From contig SVTI01000013.1 of NCBI GenBank assembly GCA_015063855.1, forward strand, positions 1 through 37,632: a DNA stretch of 37,632 nucleotides, written 5' to 3'. Origin of the DNA: Oscillospiraceae bacterium (GTDB lineage: Bacteria; Bacillota; Clostridia; Oscillospirales; CAG-272). Below are positions 7,279 through 15,074 of this stretch, one piece after another. A program made the translations under genes and the position numbers. The stretch's first letter is position 1; each line of letters begins with the position of its first letter. The notes under the pieces were generated by a model. The model was given only the letters and a program-made list of their open reading frames with translations. It did not search any database and was not told where the DNA came from.

Positions 7279-9420
7279 ATGACAAAAGCAGAGATTAACC
7301 AGAAAGTTAAAGAATTACTTGCCGACATGACTCCCGAGGAGAAGATCGGTCAACTTCTTTATATCAATGCACCCCGTACCTTTGATTGGGGTTCGGAGCT
7401 TGAGTTTATAGAGAAGTATCATGCAGGAAGTGTGGCAAATGATCCCGGTGCCGCTAATTCCAACAGATTGCAGAAGAGAGTAATGGCGGCATCCCCTCAT
7501 AATATACCCGCACTTCTTTGTGCCGATATTATTTGCGGCTACAGAACCATATTCCCACAGCCTGTAGCAGAGGCTTGTTCCTTTGACGTTGAGATGATCG
7601 AGAAGAACATGGAGTGCGTAGCAGAAGAGGCTAAGGCGGCAGGTCTGTCCATGACCTATGCTCCTATGATGGATATCGCCCGTGACCCCAGATGGGGAAG
7701 AATCTCCGAGGGTGCGGGTGAGGACCCCTACCTCGGCTCTATCGTAGCGGCTGCAAGAGTTCGCGGTATCAAGAATGCAGGCGGTATCGCAAGCTGTGCT
7801 AAGCACTATATTGGCTACGGCGCATGTTACGGCGGACGTGACTATGATGCCTCCTATTTAAGCGAGCAGGAGCTTCGTAATACTTATCTTCCTCCCTTCA
7901 AGGCGGCGGTTAAAGCAGGCGTTGATACCGTAATGCCCGCATTTAACGAGACCTTTGGTATTCCCATGCACGCTCATAAGTATCTTATCGAAGATGTGCT
8001 TCGCGGTGAATTGGGCTTCGAGGGTGCTGTAACGACAGACTATAATGCTATAGATGAGCTTATCAACCACGGTGCAGCTCATAACAGAGAAGAGGCTTGT
8101 CTTAAGGGATTTAAGGCGGGATGTGATATTGATACCGGATCTCTTATCTTCCAGGAATATCTTATGAAGTTCTATAATGAGGGTAAGATTACCGACGAAG
8201 AGCTTGACGAGCATGCAGCAAGAGTTCTCAGACTCAAGTTTGAGCTCGGACTCTTTGAGAAGCATGAATATGATCTTGAATATGAGAAGGAGACCTTCCT
8301 TTGCGACAGATTTAAGAATCAGGCGAGAATATCTGCGCAGAAGTCTACAGTTCTTCTTAAGAACGAAGGCGACTTCTTCCCCCTGTCCAAGGAGGAGAAG
8401 ATCCTTGTAGTAGGTCAGTTGGCTGATGATATCGATGCTCCTCTTGGCTGGTGGAGAGGTATGGGTGAGGCAGAGGATTGCACCACACTTCTTGCGGCAA
8501 TGAAGGAAAAGACCGATAATATAGTATATATTTCCGGCGGCAATACCCTTGACGGTGAAGAGTTTGATAAAGAGGCTCTTCGTGAGGCGGCAAAGGATTG
8601 TGATAAGATCTTTGCAGTAGTGGGCGAGGCATCCTATATCAGCGGTGAGGCTCACACAAGAGGTGATATCACTCTTCCCGGCACACAGACCGCATTTATC
8701 GAGTTCCTTGCAACTCTCGGTAAGCCCCTTGCTATGGCAGTTATCGCAGGCAGACCCCTTATCATAACCAAGGAAAACGCAGTTTGTGATGCAGTTCTTT
8801 ATCCTTGGCAGTTCGGTATTATGGGACAGGGTGTTGCGGACGTTATCTTCGGCGACGTTATGCCCGAGGGTAAGCTCTGTGCTTGTCTGCCCTATGATAT
8901 CGGTCAGATTCCGATCTATTATGCAAGACCTATTACAGGCAGGCCCTACAGAGGTGAGGTAGTTGAAATGTCCAAGAAGGTTAGCTCTTATGCTACCGAC
9001 TTTACCTGCCACTATATAGATATGCCCAGCGAACCTCTTTATACCTTTGGTCACGGTCTTACATATACTAAGTTTGAAATAGGTAACCCCAAGCCCTTAA
9101 AGGATGAATGGAATATAGGTGAAACCGTTGAATTTGACGTAGAGGTTGCAAACGTGGGCAACCGTGACGGACGTCTTACACTTCAGCTTTATATTCATGA
9201 CGTTGCGGCTGAGATCTGCCGTCCCGTAAAGGAGCTTAAATACGTTGAAAAGGTTGAACTTAAGGCAGGCGAGCGTAAAACTGTTCGCGTCGCACTTGAA
9301 CCCGAATCCTTTGAATATTATCATTTTGATAACACTCTTTACGCAGATTCCGGTGATTTCCTTATCTATGCATCCGAGGACGCCGCACACGGTGAAGCAG
9401 TAAAAATTACTCTTAAATAA
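7279..9420 (+). CDS. Glycoside hydrolase family 3 beta-glucosidase-like enzyme
   Basis: 713 aa, no signal peptide, so probably cytoplasmic. The GH3 N-terminal barrel shows MTPEEKIGQLLY, the MMDIARDPRWGRISEGAGEDPYLG block, the KHYIGYGACYGGRDYD lysine-histidine motif, and VTTDYNAI with Asp254 as the expected nucleophile. The GH3 C-terminal domain follows, with a GEASYISGEAHTRGDI segment likely to carry the acid/base glutamate. A fibronectin-III-like C-terminal domain (about 600-713) begins after YTFGHGLTYTKF. The architecture is that of BglX-type beta-glucosidases acting on beta-linked gluco- or xylo-oligosaccharides; exact specificity cannot be read. It follows the MgtC-like gene by 25 nt with a GGAG site and ends in a strong terminator, so it is the last gene of its operon. 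Confidence 0.92.
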   Translation: MTKAEINQKVKELLADMTPEEKIGQLLYINAPRTFDWGSELEFIEKYHAGSVANDPGAANSNRLQKRVMAASPHNIPALLCADIICGYRTIFPQPVAEACSFDVEMIEKNMECVAEEAKAAGLSMTYAPMMDIARDPRWGRISEGAGEDPYLGSIVAAARVRGIKNAGGIASCAKHYIGYGACYGGRDYDASYLSEQELRNTYLPPFKAAVKAGVDTVMPAFNETFGIPMHAHKYLIEDVLRGELGFEGAVTTDYNAIDELINHGAAHNREEACLKGFKAGCDIDTGSLIFQEYLMKFYNEGKITDEELDEHAARVLRLKFELGLFEKHEYDLEYEKETFLCDRFKNQARISAQKSTVLLKNEGDFFPLSKEEKILVVGQLADDIDAPLGWWRGMGEAEDCTTLLAAMKEKTDNIVYISGGNTLDGEEFDKEALREAAKDCDKIFAVVGEASYISGEAHTRGDITLPGTQTAFIEFLATLGKPLAMAVIAGRPLIITKENAVCDAVLYPWQFGIMGQGVADVIFGDVMPEGKLCACLPYDIGQIPIYYARPITGRPYRGEVVEMSKKVSSYATDFTCHYIDMPSEPLYTFGHGLTYTKFEIGNPKPLKDEWNIGETVEFDVEVANVGNRDGRLTLQLYIHDVAAEICRPVKELKYVEKVELKAGERKTVRVALEPESFEYYHFDNTLYADSGDFLIYASEDAAHGEAVKITLK

Positions 9421-9440
9421 GATAAGTGAGAAAATACAGT

Positions 9441-9479
9441 AAAGGCAGAAAGCGAAACGCTTTCTGCCTTTGTTTTTTG
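9441..9479. terminator. Terminator between GH3 and the feo operon
   Basis: A 14-bp perfect stem (AAAGGCAGAAAGCG / CGCTTTCTGCCTTT) with an AAA loop, followed by GTTTTTTG on the plus strand. It lies between convergent units; the plus-strand U tract is the better one. Confidence 0.9.
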
Positions 9480-9511
9480 TATATAAATTTGTTCAATTTC
9501 GTGCGAAATGT

Positions 9512-9679
9512 TCAAGTGTCGCTTTCTGATTTGTCAGAGCAATTGCACTTAGAGGAACAGCTTTTTGAATGGGGGCATCCGATGCACTTGGCACCGCTTC
9601 TTTTTGCTCTTATGATATAGAGGGCGGCCAATGCGATTATCACGCATAGCACTGCGATGACTATTATTGTTTCTGCCAT
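9512..9679 (-). CDS. FeoB-associated Cys-rich membrane peptide
   Basis: 55 aa on the minus strand, starting MAETIIVIAVLCVIIALAA and ending SDKSESDT. One transmembrane helix (about 5-23) is followed by a basic stop-transfer RAKRSGAK and a cysteine cluster C-x2-C-x5-C-x3-C-x-C (CIGCPHSKSCSSKCNC). This is the organisation of the short FeoB-associated Cys-rich proteins found after feoB in many Firmicutes. The role is not established in general; an accessory or iron-handling part of the Feo transporter is inferred. It lies 73 bp after the feoB stop. Its GGAG Shine-Dalgarno is provided by the last copy (in its reading direction) of a 26-bp tandem repeat. Confidence 0.87.
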   Translation of the reverse strand: MAETIIVIAVLCVIIALAALYIIRAKRSGAKCIGCPHSKSCSSKCNCSDKSESDT

Positions 9680-9680
9680 A

Positions 9681-9758
9681 TAATCAACTCCGATCTTATA
9701 TTATTATAATCAACTCCGATCTTATATTATTATAATCAACTCCGATCTTATATTATTT
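9681..9758. repeat. Three 26-bp tandem repeats carrying the Shine-Dalgarno of the Cys-rich gene
   Basis: A unit beginning TAATCAACTCCGATCTTATA occurs at 9681, 9707 and 9733, essentially identical apart from the last base or two of the third copy. On the minus (coding) strand each unit contains a GGAG motif. The copy nearest the Cys-rich gene places it 7-10 nt before the ATG, and the copy next to feoB overlaps the feoB stop codon. The result is three evenly spaced Shine-Dalgarno-like motifs, two of them without an adjacent start codon. Confidence 0.95.
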
Positions 9759-11756
9759 AGAAAGAGCGTATTCCTTGTTGAACTTCTTTTTGTTGTTGAT
9801 TGTAACTGCGACAACTATTAATACCATAACCGCAATTGCTGCAAGACCGCAGACAGCGGGGACAACTGAAAGGGATTCGGGGGCTGTGATAAGTGTACCT
9901 ATTGTATATACAAGGTAAGCTACTGTGAAGCCTACGCCGAGCTGAAGGCCAATGCCGCCCCAGAGCCACTTGGAGCTCTTCATTTCGGAGTTCATAGCTC
10001 CGATAGCCGCAAAGCAGGGAGGTGTGAAGAGATTGAACATAAGGTATGCAAGGGCTGCAACCTTGGTGATGGCGAATACGGTAGCGACCTCGGTGCCTGC
10101 ACCCTCCATAAGAGCAAGCTCCTCTGTGTCGATGAGGTTCTCAAGTCCTACGAAGCATACTGCAAGTGTGCCTACTACATTTTCCTTGGCGATAAAGCCT
10201 GTAACAGCGGCTGCCGCAAGCTGCCAGGAGAGTACACCTACTATGGGAACAAGAAGATATGCGAAGGGTCCTGCTATAGAAGCGAGGATAGAGGAATCTG
10301 CTGTTTCTGCGGGACTGAAGCTCCATGTGAAGGACTGCATTATCTGAACTGCCGTGTTGCAGAGAAGGATGATGGTTGCCGCCTTGATTATGTATGCCTT
10401 ACCACGCTCACACATGGAGAGGATCGCCTTCCAGAGGCTGGGTACCTTATACTGAGGAAGCTCGATGATAAAGAAGGACTTTCTTGCCTTGAAGCCTGTG
10501 ATCTTGTTGATGAGAAGAGCACAGAGGAATATGATAACTATACCTGCAAAGTACATAAGTGTACCTACCCAGCTTGCATCCTCAAAGAATGCACCGGCAA
10601 AGAGGGCAATAACGGGAAGCTTGGCACCGCATGGCATGAAGGGTGTGAGCATTGCGGTGGCTCTGCGCTCTCTCTCGTTACGGATGGTTCTGCAGGCCAT
10701 AACACCGGGAATGGCACAGCCGGTACCGATAACGAAGGGAATTACCGATTTACCCGAGAGACCTACCTTCTTGAAAATTGGGTCGAGTACTACAGATACT
10801 CTTGCCATATATCCGCAGTCCTCAAGCAGAGCGATGAGGAAATACATGATCATAACAAGGGGCAGGAAGCCGATAACAGCAATAACACCGCCGATGACAC
10901 CGTCAACTAAAAGGGCCTGAACTATGGGTGCCGCACCCTCAACAAGTCCGCCGATCCATCCCTGGAAGGCTTCGAGCCAGCCGACAAAGGTGTCAGCGAT
11001 CCAGGGTCCTACCCAAGCCTGGGATATCTGGAATACCAGAAACATAACGACCGCAAATATAGGAATACCTGCAAACTTGTTTGTCAGCACTGCATCGATC
11101 TTGTCCTGATAGTTTCTTTCGTTGGTACGAACCTTACGGGTCTCAACATCACGTACTATCTTATTTACAAATGCAAAACGCTTTTTATCAGCTTCGACAA
11201 CAGCCTCCTTACTTGTGAGATCAACGTCGGACTGTATGTAGGGTGCCTTCTGTGTCTTACCATAGGAGTCGATCGCCGCCTTGACTACCTCCTTGAGACC
11301 CTTGTCGCTTGAGGTAGTGGCGATGGTGTCGATGACGGGACAACCGAGCTTTTCTGCAAGCTTATCGGTATTTATCTTAGTGTCATTCTTTTCGTTGATA
11401 TCCGCCTTGTTGAGTGCCACAACGGTAGGAATACCCAGCTCCAGAAGCTGTGTGGTGAAGAAAAGGCTTCGGCTGAGGTTGGTAGCATCAACTATGTTGA
11501 TGATAACGTCAGGCTGTTCCTCCTTAATGTAGCTCGATGTTATGCTCTCCTCGGAAGTGAAGGGAGACATCGAATATGCACCGGGAAGGTCAACTGCGAG
11601 CAGCTCCTTGCCGTCGCAAAGGCTTTTCTTGATATGGCTTTCCTTCTTGTCTACGGTAACACCTGCCCAGTTACCAACGTGCTCGTGTTTGCCCGTGAGC
11701 GCATTGTACATGGTGGTCTTACCGCTGTTGGGGTTTCCTGCAAAAGCGATTCTCAT
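9753..11756 (-). CDS. feoB: Ferrous iron transport protein B
   Basis: 667 aa Fe2+ transporter. The N-terminal GTPase domain shows G1 GNPNSGKT (7-14), G2 with NWAGVTVD (29-36), G3 DLPG (56-59) and G4 NKAD (116-119). The GDI-like spacer is followed by the membrane domain with the FeoB gates, including GxGCAIPGVMACRT and FMPCGAKLPVIALFAGAFF. The final third contains further transmembrane segments, ending KKKFNKEYALSK. The start ATG has an AAGGAG site 8 nt upstream. It is the second gene of a feoA-feoB-Cys-rich operon. The 135-nt feoA-feoB spacer is unusually long for this pair and carries two copies of the operator-like palindrome. Confidence 0.97.
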   Translation of the reverse strand: MRIAFAGNPNSGKTTMYNALTGKHEHVGNWAGVTVDKKESHIKKSLCDGKELLAVDLPGAYSMSPFTSEESITSSYIKEEQPDVIINIVDATNLSRSLFFTTQLLELGIPTVVALNKADINEKNDTKINTDKLAEKLGCPVIDTIATTSSDKGLKEVVKAAIDSYGKTQKAPYIQSDVDLTSKEAVVEADKKRFAFVNKIVRDVETRKVRTNERNYQDKIDAVLTNKFAGIPIFAVVMFLVFQISQAWVGPWIADTFVGWLEAFQGWIGGLVEGAAPIVQALLVDGVIGGVIAVIGFLPLVMIMYFLIALLEDCGYMARVSVVLDPIFKKVGLSGKSVIPFVIGTGCAIPGVMACRTIRNERERRATAMLTPFMPCGAKLPVIALFAGAFFEDASWVGTLMYFAGIVIIFLCALLINKITGFKARKSFFIIELPQYKVPSLWKAILSMCERGKAYIIKAATIILLCNTAVQIMQSFTWSFSPAETADSSILASIAGPFAYLLVPIVGVLSWQLAAAAVTGFIAKENVVGTLAVCFVGLENLIDTEELALMEGAGTEVATVFAITKVAALAYLMFNLFTPPCFAAIGAMNSEMKSSKWLWGGIGLQLGVGFTVAYLVYTIGTLITAPESLSVVPAVCGLAAIAVMVLIVVAVTINNKKKFNKEYALSK

Positions 11757-11799
11757 GGATGGTTCTCCTTGTATGTAAAAAAATATTAAACAAATTGTT

Positions 11800-11849
11800 G
11801 TTAGCTATCGCTAACCAAAAGGGAATGAATACAGTTAGCCGCCGCTAAC
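11800..11849. promoter_or_regulatory. Two operator-like 16-bp palindromes between feoA and feoB
   Basis: GTTAGCTATCGCTAAC (11800-11815) and GTTAGCCGCCGCTAAC (11834-11849, extended to a 20-bp CAG...CTG palindrome) lie 34 bp apart, centre to centre. Together with the copy at the feoA promoter they define a consensus GTTAGYGRYRGCTAAC on the minus strand. They could bind a metal-dependent repressor of the DtxR/IdeR class, or act as RNA hairpins (6-bp stem, 4-nt loop) in the feoA-feoB spacer. No separate promoter for feoB is evident nearby. Confidence 0.7.
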
Positions 11850-11891
11850 TGTGAGCTGTAAATTAATTGGCAGACCTTAGAGTTGAAAAAA

Positions 11892-12104
11892 TCAAACCTC
11901 TATTGCCTCTGCCAACTGATTGTCAATGTTGTATCTGCCGTCCTTGATAGAAACGACACACCCGCCCTTGAGATGGGAGATGACGGTGATGGGCTCGCCC
12001 GCATAACAACCGAGAGAGAAGAGAAACGCATCCAGCTCGTCATCATCGGTCACTATCGACTTAATGATATATTCAGTTCCTTCTTGAGCATCTCTTAAAT
12101 TCAT
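11892..12104 (-). CDS. feoA: Ferrous iron transport protein A
   Basis: 70 aa, the usual FeoA size. It is a small SH3-like beta-barrel protein, with a conserved helix-turn LFSLGCYAGEPITVISHLKGG in the middle and a terminal segment with strand-forming VVSIKDGRYNID followed by an Ala/Glu helix. It is the cytosolic partner that supports FeoB activity. The ATG follows a CGGAGAA site. It is the first gene of the operon, directly behind a strong promoter whose start region overlaps an operator-like palindrome, so it should be induced on iron limitation if the palindrome binds an iron-dependent repressor (inference). Confidence 0.93.
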   Translation of the reverse strand: MNLRDAQEGTEYIIKSIVTDDDELDAFLFSLGCYAGEPITVISHLKGGCVVSIKDGRYNIDNQLAEAIEV

Positions 12105-12133
12105 TATATTCTCCGATTTTTGCCAAAATATGA

Positions 12134-12149
12134 GTTAGCCATCACTAAC
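12134..12149. promoter_or_regulatory. Operator-like palindrome at the feoA transcription start
   Basis: GTTAGCCATCACTAAC is the third copy of the feo palindrome. It begins 8 bp downstream of the feoA -10 element, so it covers the expected start site, a classic repressor position. Confidence 0.75.
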
Positions 12150-12157
12150 CGCCCTAT

Positions 12158-12186
12158 AGCATACCACTCTTTTCCTCATTTGTCAA
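12158..12186 (-). promoter_or_regulatory. Promoter of the feoAB operon
   Basis: Minus strand: consensus -35 TTGACA (12181-12186), 17-bp spacer, -10 TATGCT (12158-12163). Confidence 0.85.
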
Positions 12187-12281
12187 GAGGAATTTTTGAA
12201 ATTTTGAAATTTTTTGAGGAGAATTAATCATTCAATATTACGGTATAAATTAAAATTTACCGAAATTTAGTTGAATAACTG

Positions 12282-12309
12282 TTGATTTTTACAATTAAAA
12301 TGATATAAT
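12282..12309 (+). promoter_or_regulatory. Promoter of the Ca2+ ATPase gene
   Basis: -35 TTGATT (12282-12287), 16-bp spacer, -10 TATAAT (12304-12309) with an upstream TGA giving an extended -10. Confidence 0.7.
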
Positions 12310-12339
12310 AAAACGATAATATAATTTTTTGGAGGATCT

Positions 12340-14931
12340 ATGAAGGGACTTACCGAAAAGCAGGTAATTGAGAGCAAGGAAAAGTACGGCTCAAATAAAT
12401 TGCCTGAACCTAAAATGAAAAAATGGTATGATTTCGCAAAGGAGGCTCTGAGCGAGACCCTTACCAGAATACTGATAATGATAGCGCTTCTGCAGCTGCT
12501 GCTTGCCATTCTCGGAGTTATGGAATACTCTGAGCCTATAATGATAATGCTGCTTCTCGGTATAATTACTGCGATAGCGGTAAAGACCGGTCTCGGTGTA
12601 CAGAAGTCCTCTGCTGAGCTTCGCCGTAAGACCTCTGAGCGCTTTTGTGATGTTATTCGAGACGGTAAGCTTCAGAGCATCAATAAGGATGAGCTTGTTG
12701 TCGGTGATATCGCCCTTGTCGGCTTCGGTCAGGAGATATTTGCCGATGGATATATAATAGAAGGTAAGGTTTCGGTAAACAATGCCGCCATCAACGGTGA
12801 GAGCGAGGAGTGTAAGAAGACTCCCGTAGAAGGCTATGTTCATGAAAAAACCACCTCCACCGATGCCTATACCAATCAGAATTGTCTTTTCTCGGGTACT
12901 ACGGTAATGTCAGGTGAGGGTAAGATGCTCGTTACCGACGTAGGTATCAATACGGTAAATGGTGATACCCTCGTTAAGATGCAGACACTTGAGGCGCCCA
13001 AGACAGCGCTTGATATCGCACTTGATAAATTGTCTGCTTTTATTTCAAAATGGGGTACCGCTGCTGCATTAGTCACCTTTGCGATTCTTATAATAACAGG
13101 TATTATTGAGGTAGGAGCTAAAGCTTACTTTAACGGAAGCGCCCTTGAAATCGTACAGAAGTTTGCGATAAATCTTTCTGTTGCTTTAACTATCATCGTT
13201 GCGGCTGTTCCTGAGGGACTTCCCCTTATAGTAAAGCTTGTCACAAAGCAGAACGTTAAGACCATGGAGCGCTGTAACGTGCTTGCGAAAAATCCGGGTA
13301 AGATACCTGAGCTTGCGTATGTTGATCTTATTTGTACGGATAAGACGGGTACTCTTACTACAGGTGTTATGTCTCCAAAGACCGTTCTCGATTATACGGG
13401 ATGTGAGGCAGACCGTGATTCAAAGCTTTTTGAAGAGCTTAAAAACAACATGGTCCTCAATAATTCAGCAACCTTTGACGATAAGGGAAACCCTACAGGA
13501 GGAAACTCTATCGACCGTGCGCTTATGTATCTTCTTACTCCTGAGGAAAATGACAAAATCAACGCTTCTCAGATACAGAAGATAAAGCAGACCTTTACCA
13601 GTTCAAATAAATTTTCAGCCTTTACAAACGATCAAAACGTAACCTATTATAAGGGTGCTACGGAAAGGATCATAGAAAAATGTACCAAGGCTATGACTCC
13701 CGAGGGTGAGATAATAGACTTTGATTCTACAATAATAGATGAAAGGATAGCGGAGCTTAATAATCAGTCTATACGTTGTATAGCTCTCGCTATGGTAAAT
13801 ACACTTCACGTAGAAGATACTCTGGCTGATGATATGGTATTCCTCGGAGTTGTAGGTGTTGCCGATCCGATAAGAAAAGAGGTTCCCGATGCTGTTAAAC
13901 GTGCTCATGAGGCAGGTATACAGATCATAGAGATCACAGGCGATAATATAGTTACCGCAACCGCTATCGCTAAAGAATGCGGTATATATAAGGATGGAGA
14001 GCTTGCTCTTACAAATGCAGAATTTGAGGAGCTTACTGATGACGAAATAAAGAATATTATTCCCAAGCTTCGAGTTATAGCAAGATGCTCACCTAATACA
14101 AAGCTTAGACTTATTACACTTGCTCAGGAAATAGGAATGTCTGTTGCCATGACAGGTGACGGTGTAAACGATTCTCCCGCGCTTAAGCGTGCCGACGTTG
14201 GTTTTGGTATGCAGACGGGAAGTGATGTGGCAAAGCAGGCGTCCGACGTAATTCTGACCGACGATAACTTTGCTTCTATAGTTAAGGGTGTGGAACTCGG
14301 AAGAACATTTATGCACAATATCATGATGTTCCTTGAATTCCAGCTTCCCATAAATATAGCGCTTCTTATACTCAGTATGCTTTTCCCCGTGATAGCCTCC
14401 GGCGCTGTACTTCTTGCCTCTGTACAGATACTCATTATCAATATCGTTATGGACTCTCTTAACTCTCTCTCCTTCGGCGGTGAGCCTCCCAAAAAGGAAT
14501 ATATGGATGAAAAACCGATTAAGAAGGGAAGCGGTCTCTTTATAAGAGGGGCAAAGTCAAAGATTGCAGTATCTACCATAGCATTCATCATTGCATATTT
14601 ACTCTTTATCTTTACCCCTGTAAACGGTATGTTTACCGATGAAAACTCGATGAGTGCGAGATTTGCGTTGCTCTGCATTATGGCGGTGCTCAACGGATTT
14701 AATATACGAACAGAAAGTATGAATCTCTTTAAGGGTTTGAAGAACAATAAGCTCTTTGTACTGATTGCTCTTGGTATCGTAGCAGGTGTAGTATTGCTTT
14801 GTTCGTTTACCGGAACACTTCTGCACTTGGCTCCTCTCTCTCTTAAACAGTGGCTTGTCGTCACAGCATTGGCATTTACCGTTATTGTTGTAGATCTGAT
14901 AAGAAAAGCGGTTTTAAAGCTTAATCGATAA
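12340..14931 (+). CDS. Calcium-translocating P-type ATPase (PMCA type)
   Basis: 863 aa P-type (P2) cation pump. Landmarks in order: an N-terminal cation-ATPase domain, the actuator-domain loop NGESEECKK (canonical TGES replaced by NGES), and the ion-binding helix with VAAVPEGLPL. These are followed by the phosphorylation motif CTDKTGTLTTG (Asp334), the nucleotide-domain KGA motif (YYKGATERII) and the hinge MTGDGVNDSPALKRADVGFGM. Several C-terminal transmembrane helices complete it, with NIVMDSLNSLSFGGEPP in place of the usual NLxTD-type segment. The order and PEGLP helix fit a Ca2+ exporter. The gene has its own extended -10 promoter and a GGAGG site 6 nt from the ATG. It is monocistronic, ending in a long perfect terminator stem. 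Confidence 0.93.
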   Translation: MKGLTEKQVIESKEKYGSNKLPEPKMKKWYDFAKEALSETLTRILIMIALLQLLLAILGVMEYSEPIMIMLLLGIITAIAVKTGLGVQKSSAELRRKTSERFCDVIRDGKLQSINKDELVVGDIALVGFGQEIFADGYIIEGKVSVNNAAINGESEECKKTPVEGYVHEKTTSTDAYTNQNCLFSGTTVMSGEGKMLVTDVGINTVNGDTLVKMQTLEAPKTALDIALDKLSAFISKWGTAAALVTFAILIITGIIEVGAKAYFNGSALEIVQKFAINLSVALTIIVAAVPEGLPLIVKLVTKQNVKTMERCNVLAKNPGKIPELAYVDLICTDKTGTLTTGVMSPKTVLDYTGCEADRDSKLFEELKNNMVLNNSATFDDKGNPTGGNSIDRALMYLLTPEENDKINASQIQKIKQTFTSSNKFSAFTNDQNVTYYKGATERIIEKCTKAMTPEGEIIDFDSTIIDERIAELNNQSIRCIALAMVNTLHVEDTLADDMVFLGVVGVADPIRKEVPDAVKRAHEAGIQIIEITGDNIVTATAIAKECGIYKDGELALTNAEFEELTDDEIKNIIPKLRVIARCSPNTKLRLITLAQEIGMSVAMTGDGVNDSPALKRADVGFGMQTGSDVAKQASDVILTDDNFASIVKGVELGRTFMHNIMMFLEFQLPINIALLILSMLFPVIASGAVLLASVQILIINIVMDSLNSLSFGGEPPKKEYMDEKPIKKGSGLFIRGAKSKIAVSTIAFIIAYLLFIFTPVNGMFTDENSMSARFALLCIMAVLNGFNIRTESMNLFKGLKNNKLFVLIALGIVAGVVLLCSFTGTLLHLAPLSLKQWLVVTALAFTVIVVDLIRKAVLKLNR

Positions 14932-14971
14932 AATAAAAAAGTCTGCGAAAGCAGACTTTTTTATTTTATCG
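14926..14971. terminator. Very long perfect terminator hairpin after the Ca2+ ATPase
   Basis: A 21-bp uninterrupted stem (14926-14946 with 14951-14971) closes a GAAA tetraloop. Its core is GTCTGC / GCAGAC flanked by A and T tracts. It overlaps the ATPase stop codon and can work on both strands. Confidence 0.92.
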
Positions 14972-15009
14972 GAAATTGCGTTACTTCGGGCACTTGAAGA
15001 AGCAGAATT

Positions 15010-15058
15010 ATGCCCGATTCATGCCCGATCATCGGTGCGGGCCGGCGCCCGCTTTTTT
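15010..15058 (+). terminator. Second, GC-rich hairpin with T tract downstream of the ATPase terminator
   Basis: GCGGGC / GCCCGC (15037-15042 and 15047-15052) with a CGGC loop are followed by TTTTTT. Upstream is a direct repeat ATGCCCGAT (15010-15018 and 15021-15029). The GC content is far above the surroundings. The T tract is on the plus strand, so it points away from the neighbouring minus-strand gene. It may be a backup terminator or the end of a small RNA or a remnant. Confidence 0.55.
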
Positions 15059-15074
15059 ATTTATTAAAATTAAC

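Noticed and set aside
7858-9054. A 398-codon open frame on the minus strand within the GH3 gene
   Set aside because: No recognisable domain or ribosome-binding site, and it lies fully opposite conserved catalytic motifs of the GH3 enzyme.
9426-9620. A 64-codon plus-strand frame after the GH3 gene
   Set aside because: It runs through a perfect terminator hairpin and is antisense to the better supported Cys-rich membrane peptide gene.
12241-12262. Near-palindrome CGGTA...TACCG upstream of the Ca2+ ATPase promoter
   Set aside because: Arms differ by a two-base gap and the centre is plain AT sequence; not enough to call a site.
14124-14864. A 246-codon minus-strand frame inside the Ca2+ ATPase gene
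   Set aside because: Antisense shadow of conserved ATPase segments, without its own promoter or Shine-Dalgarno.
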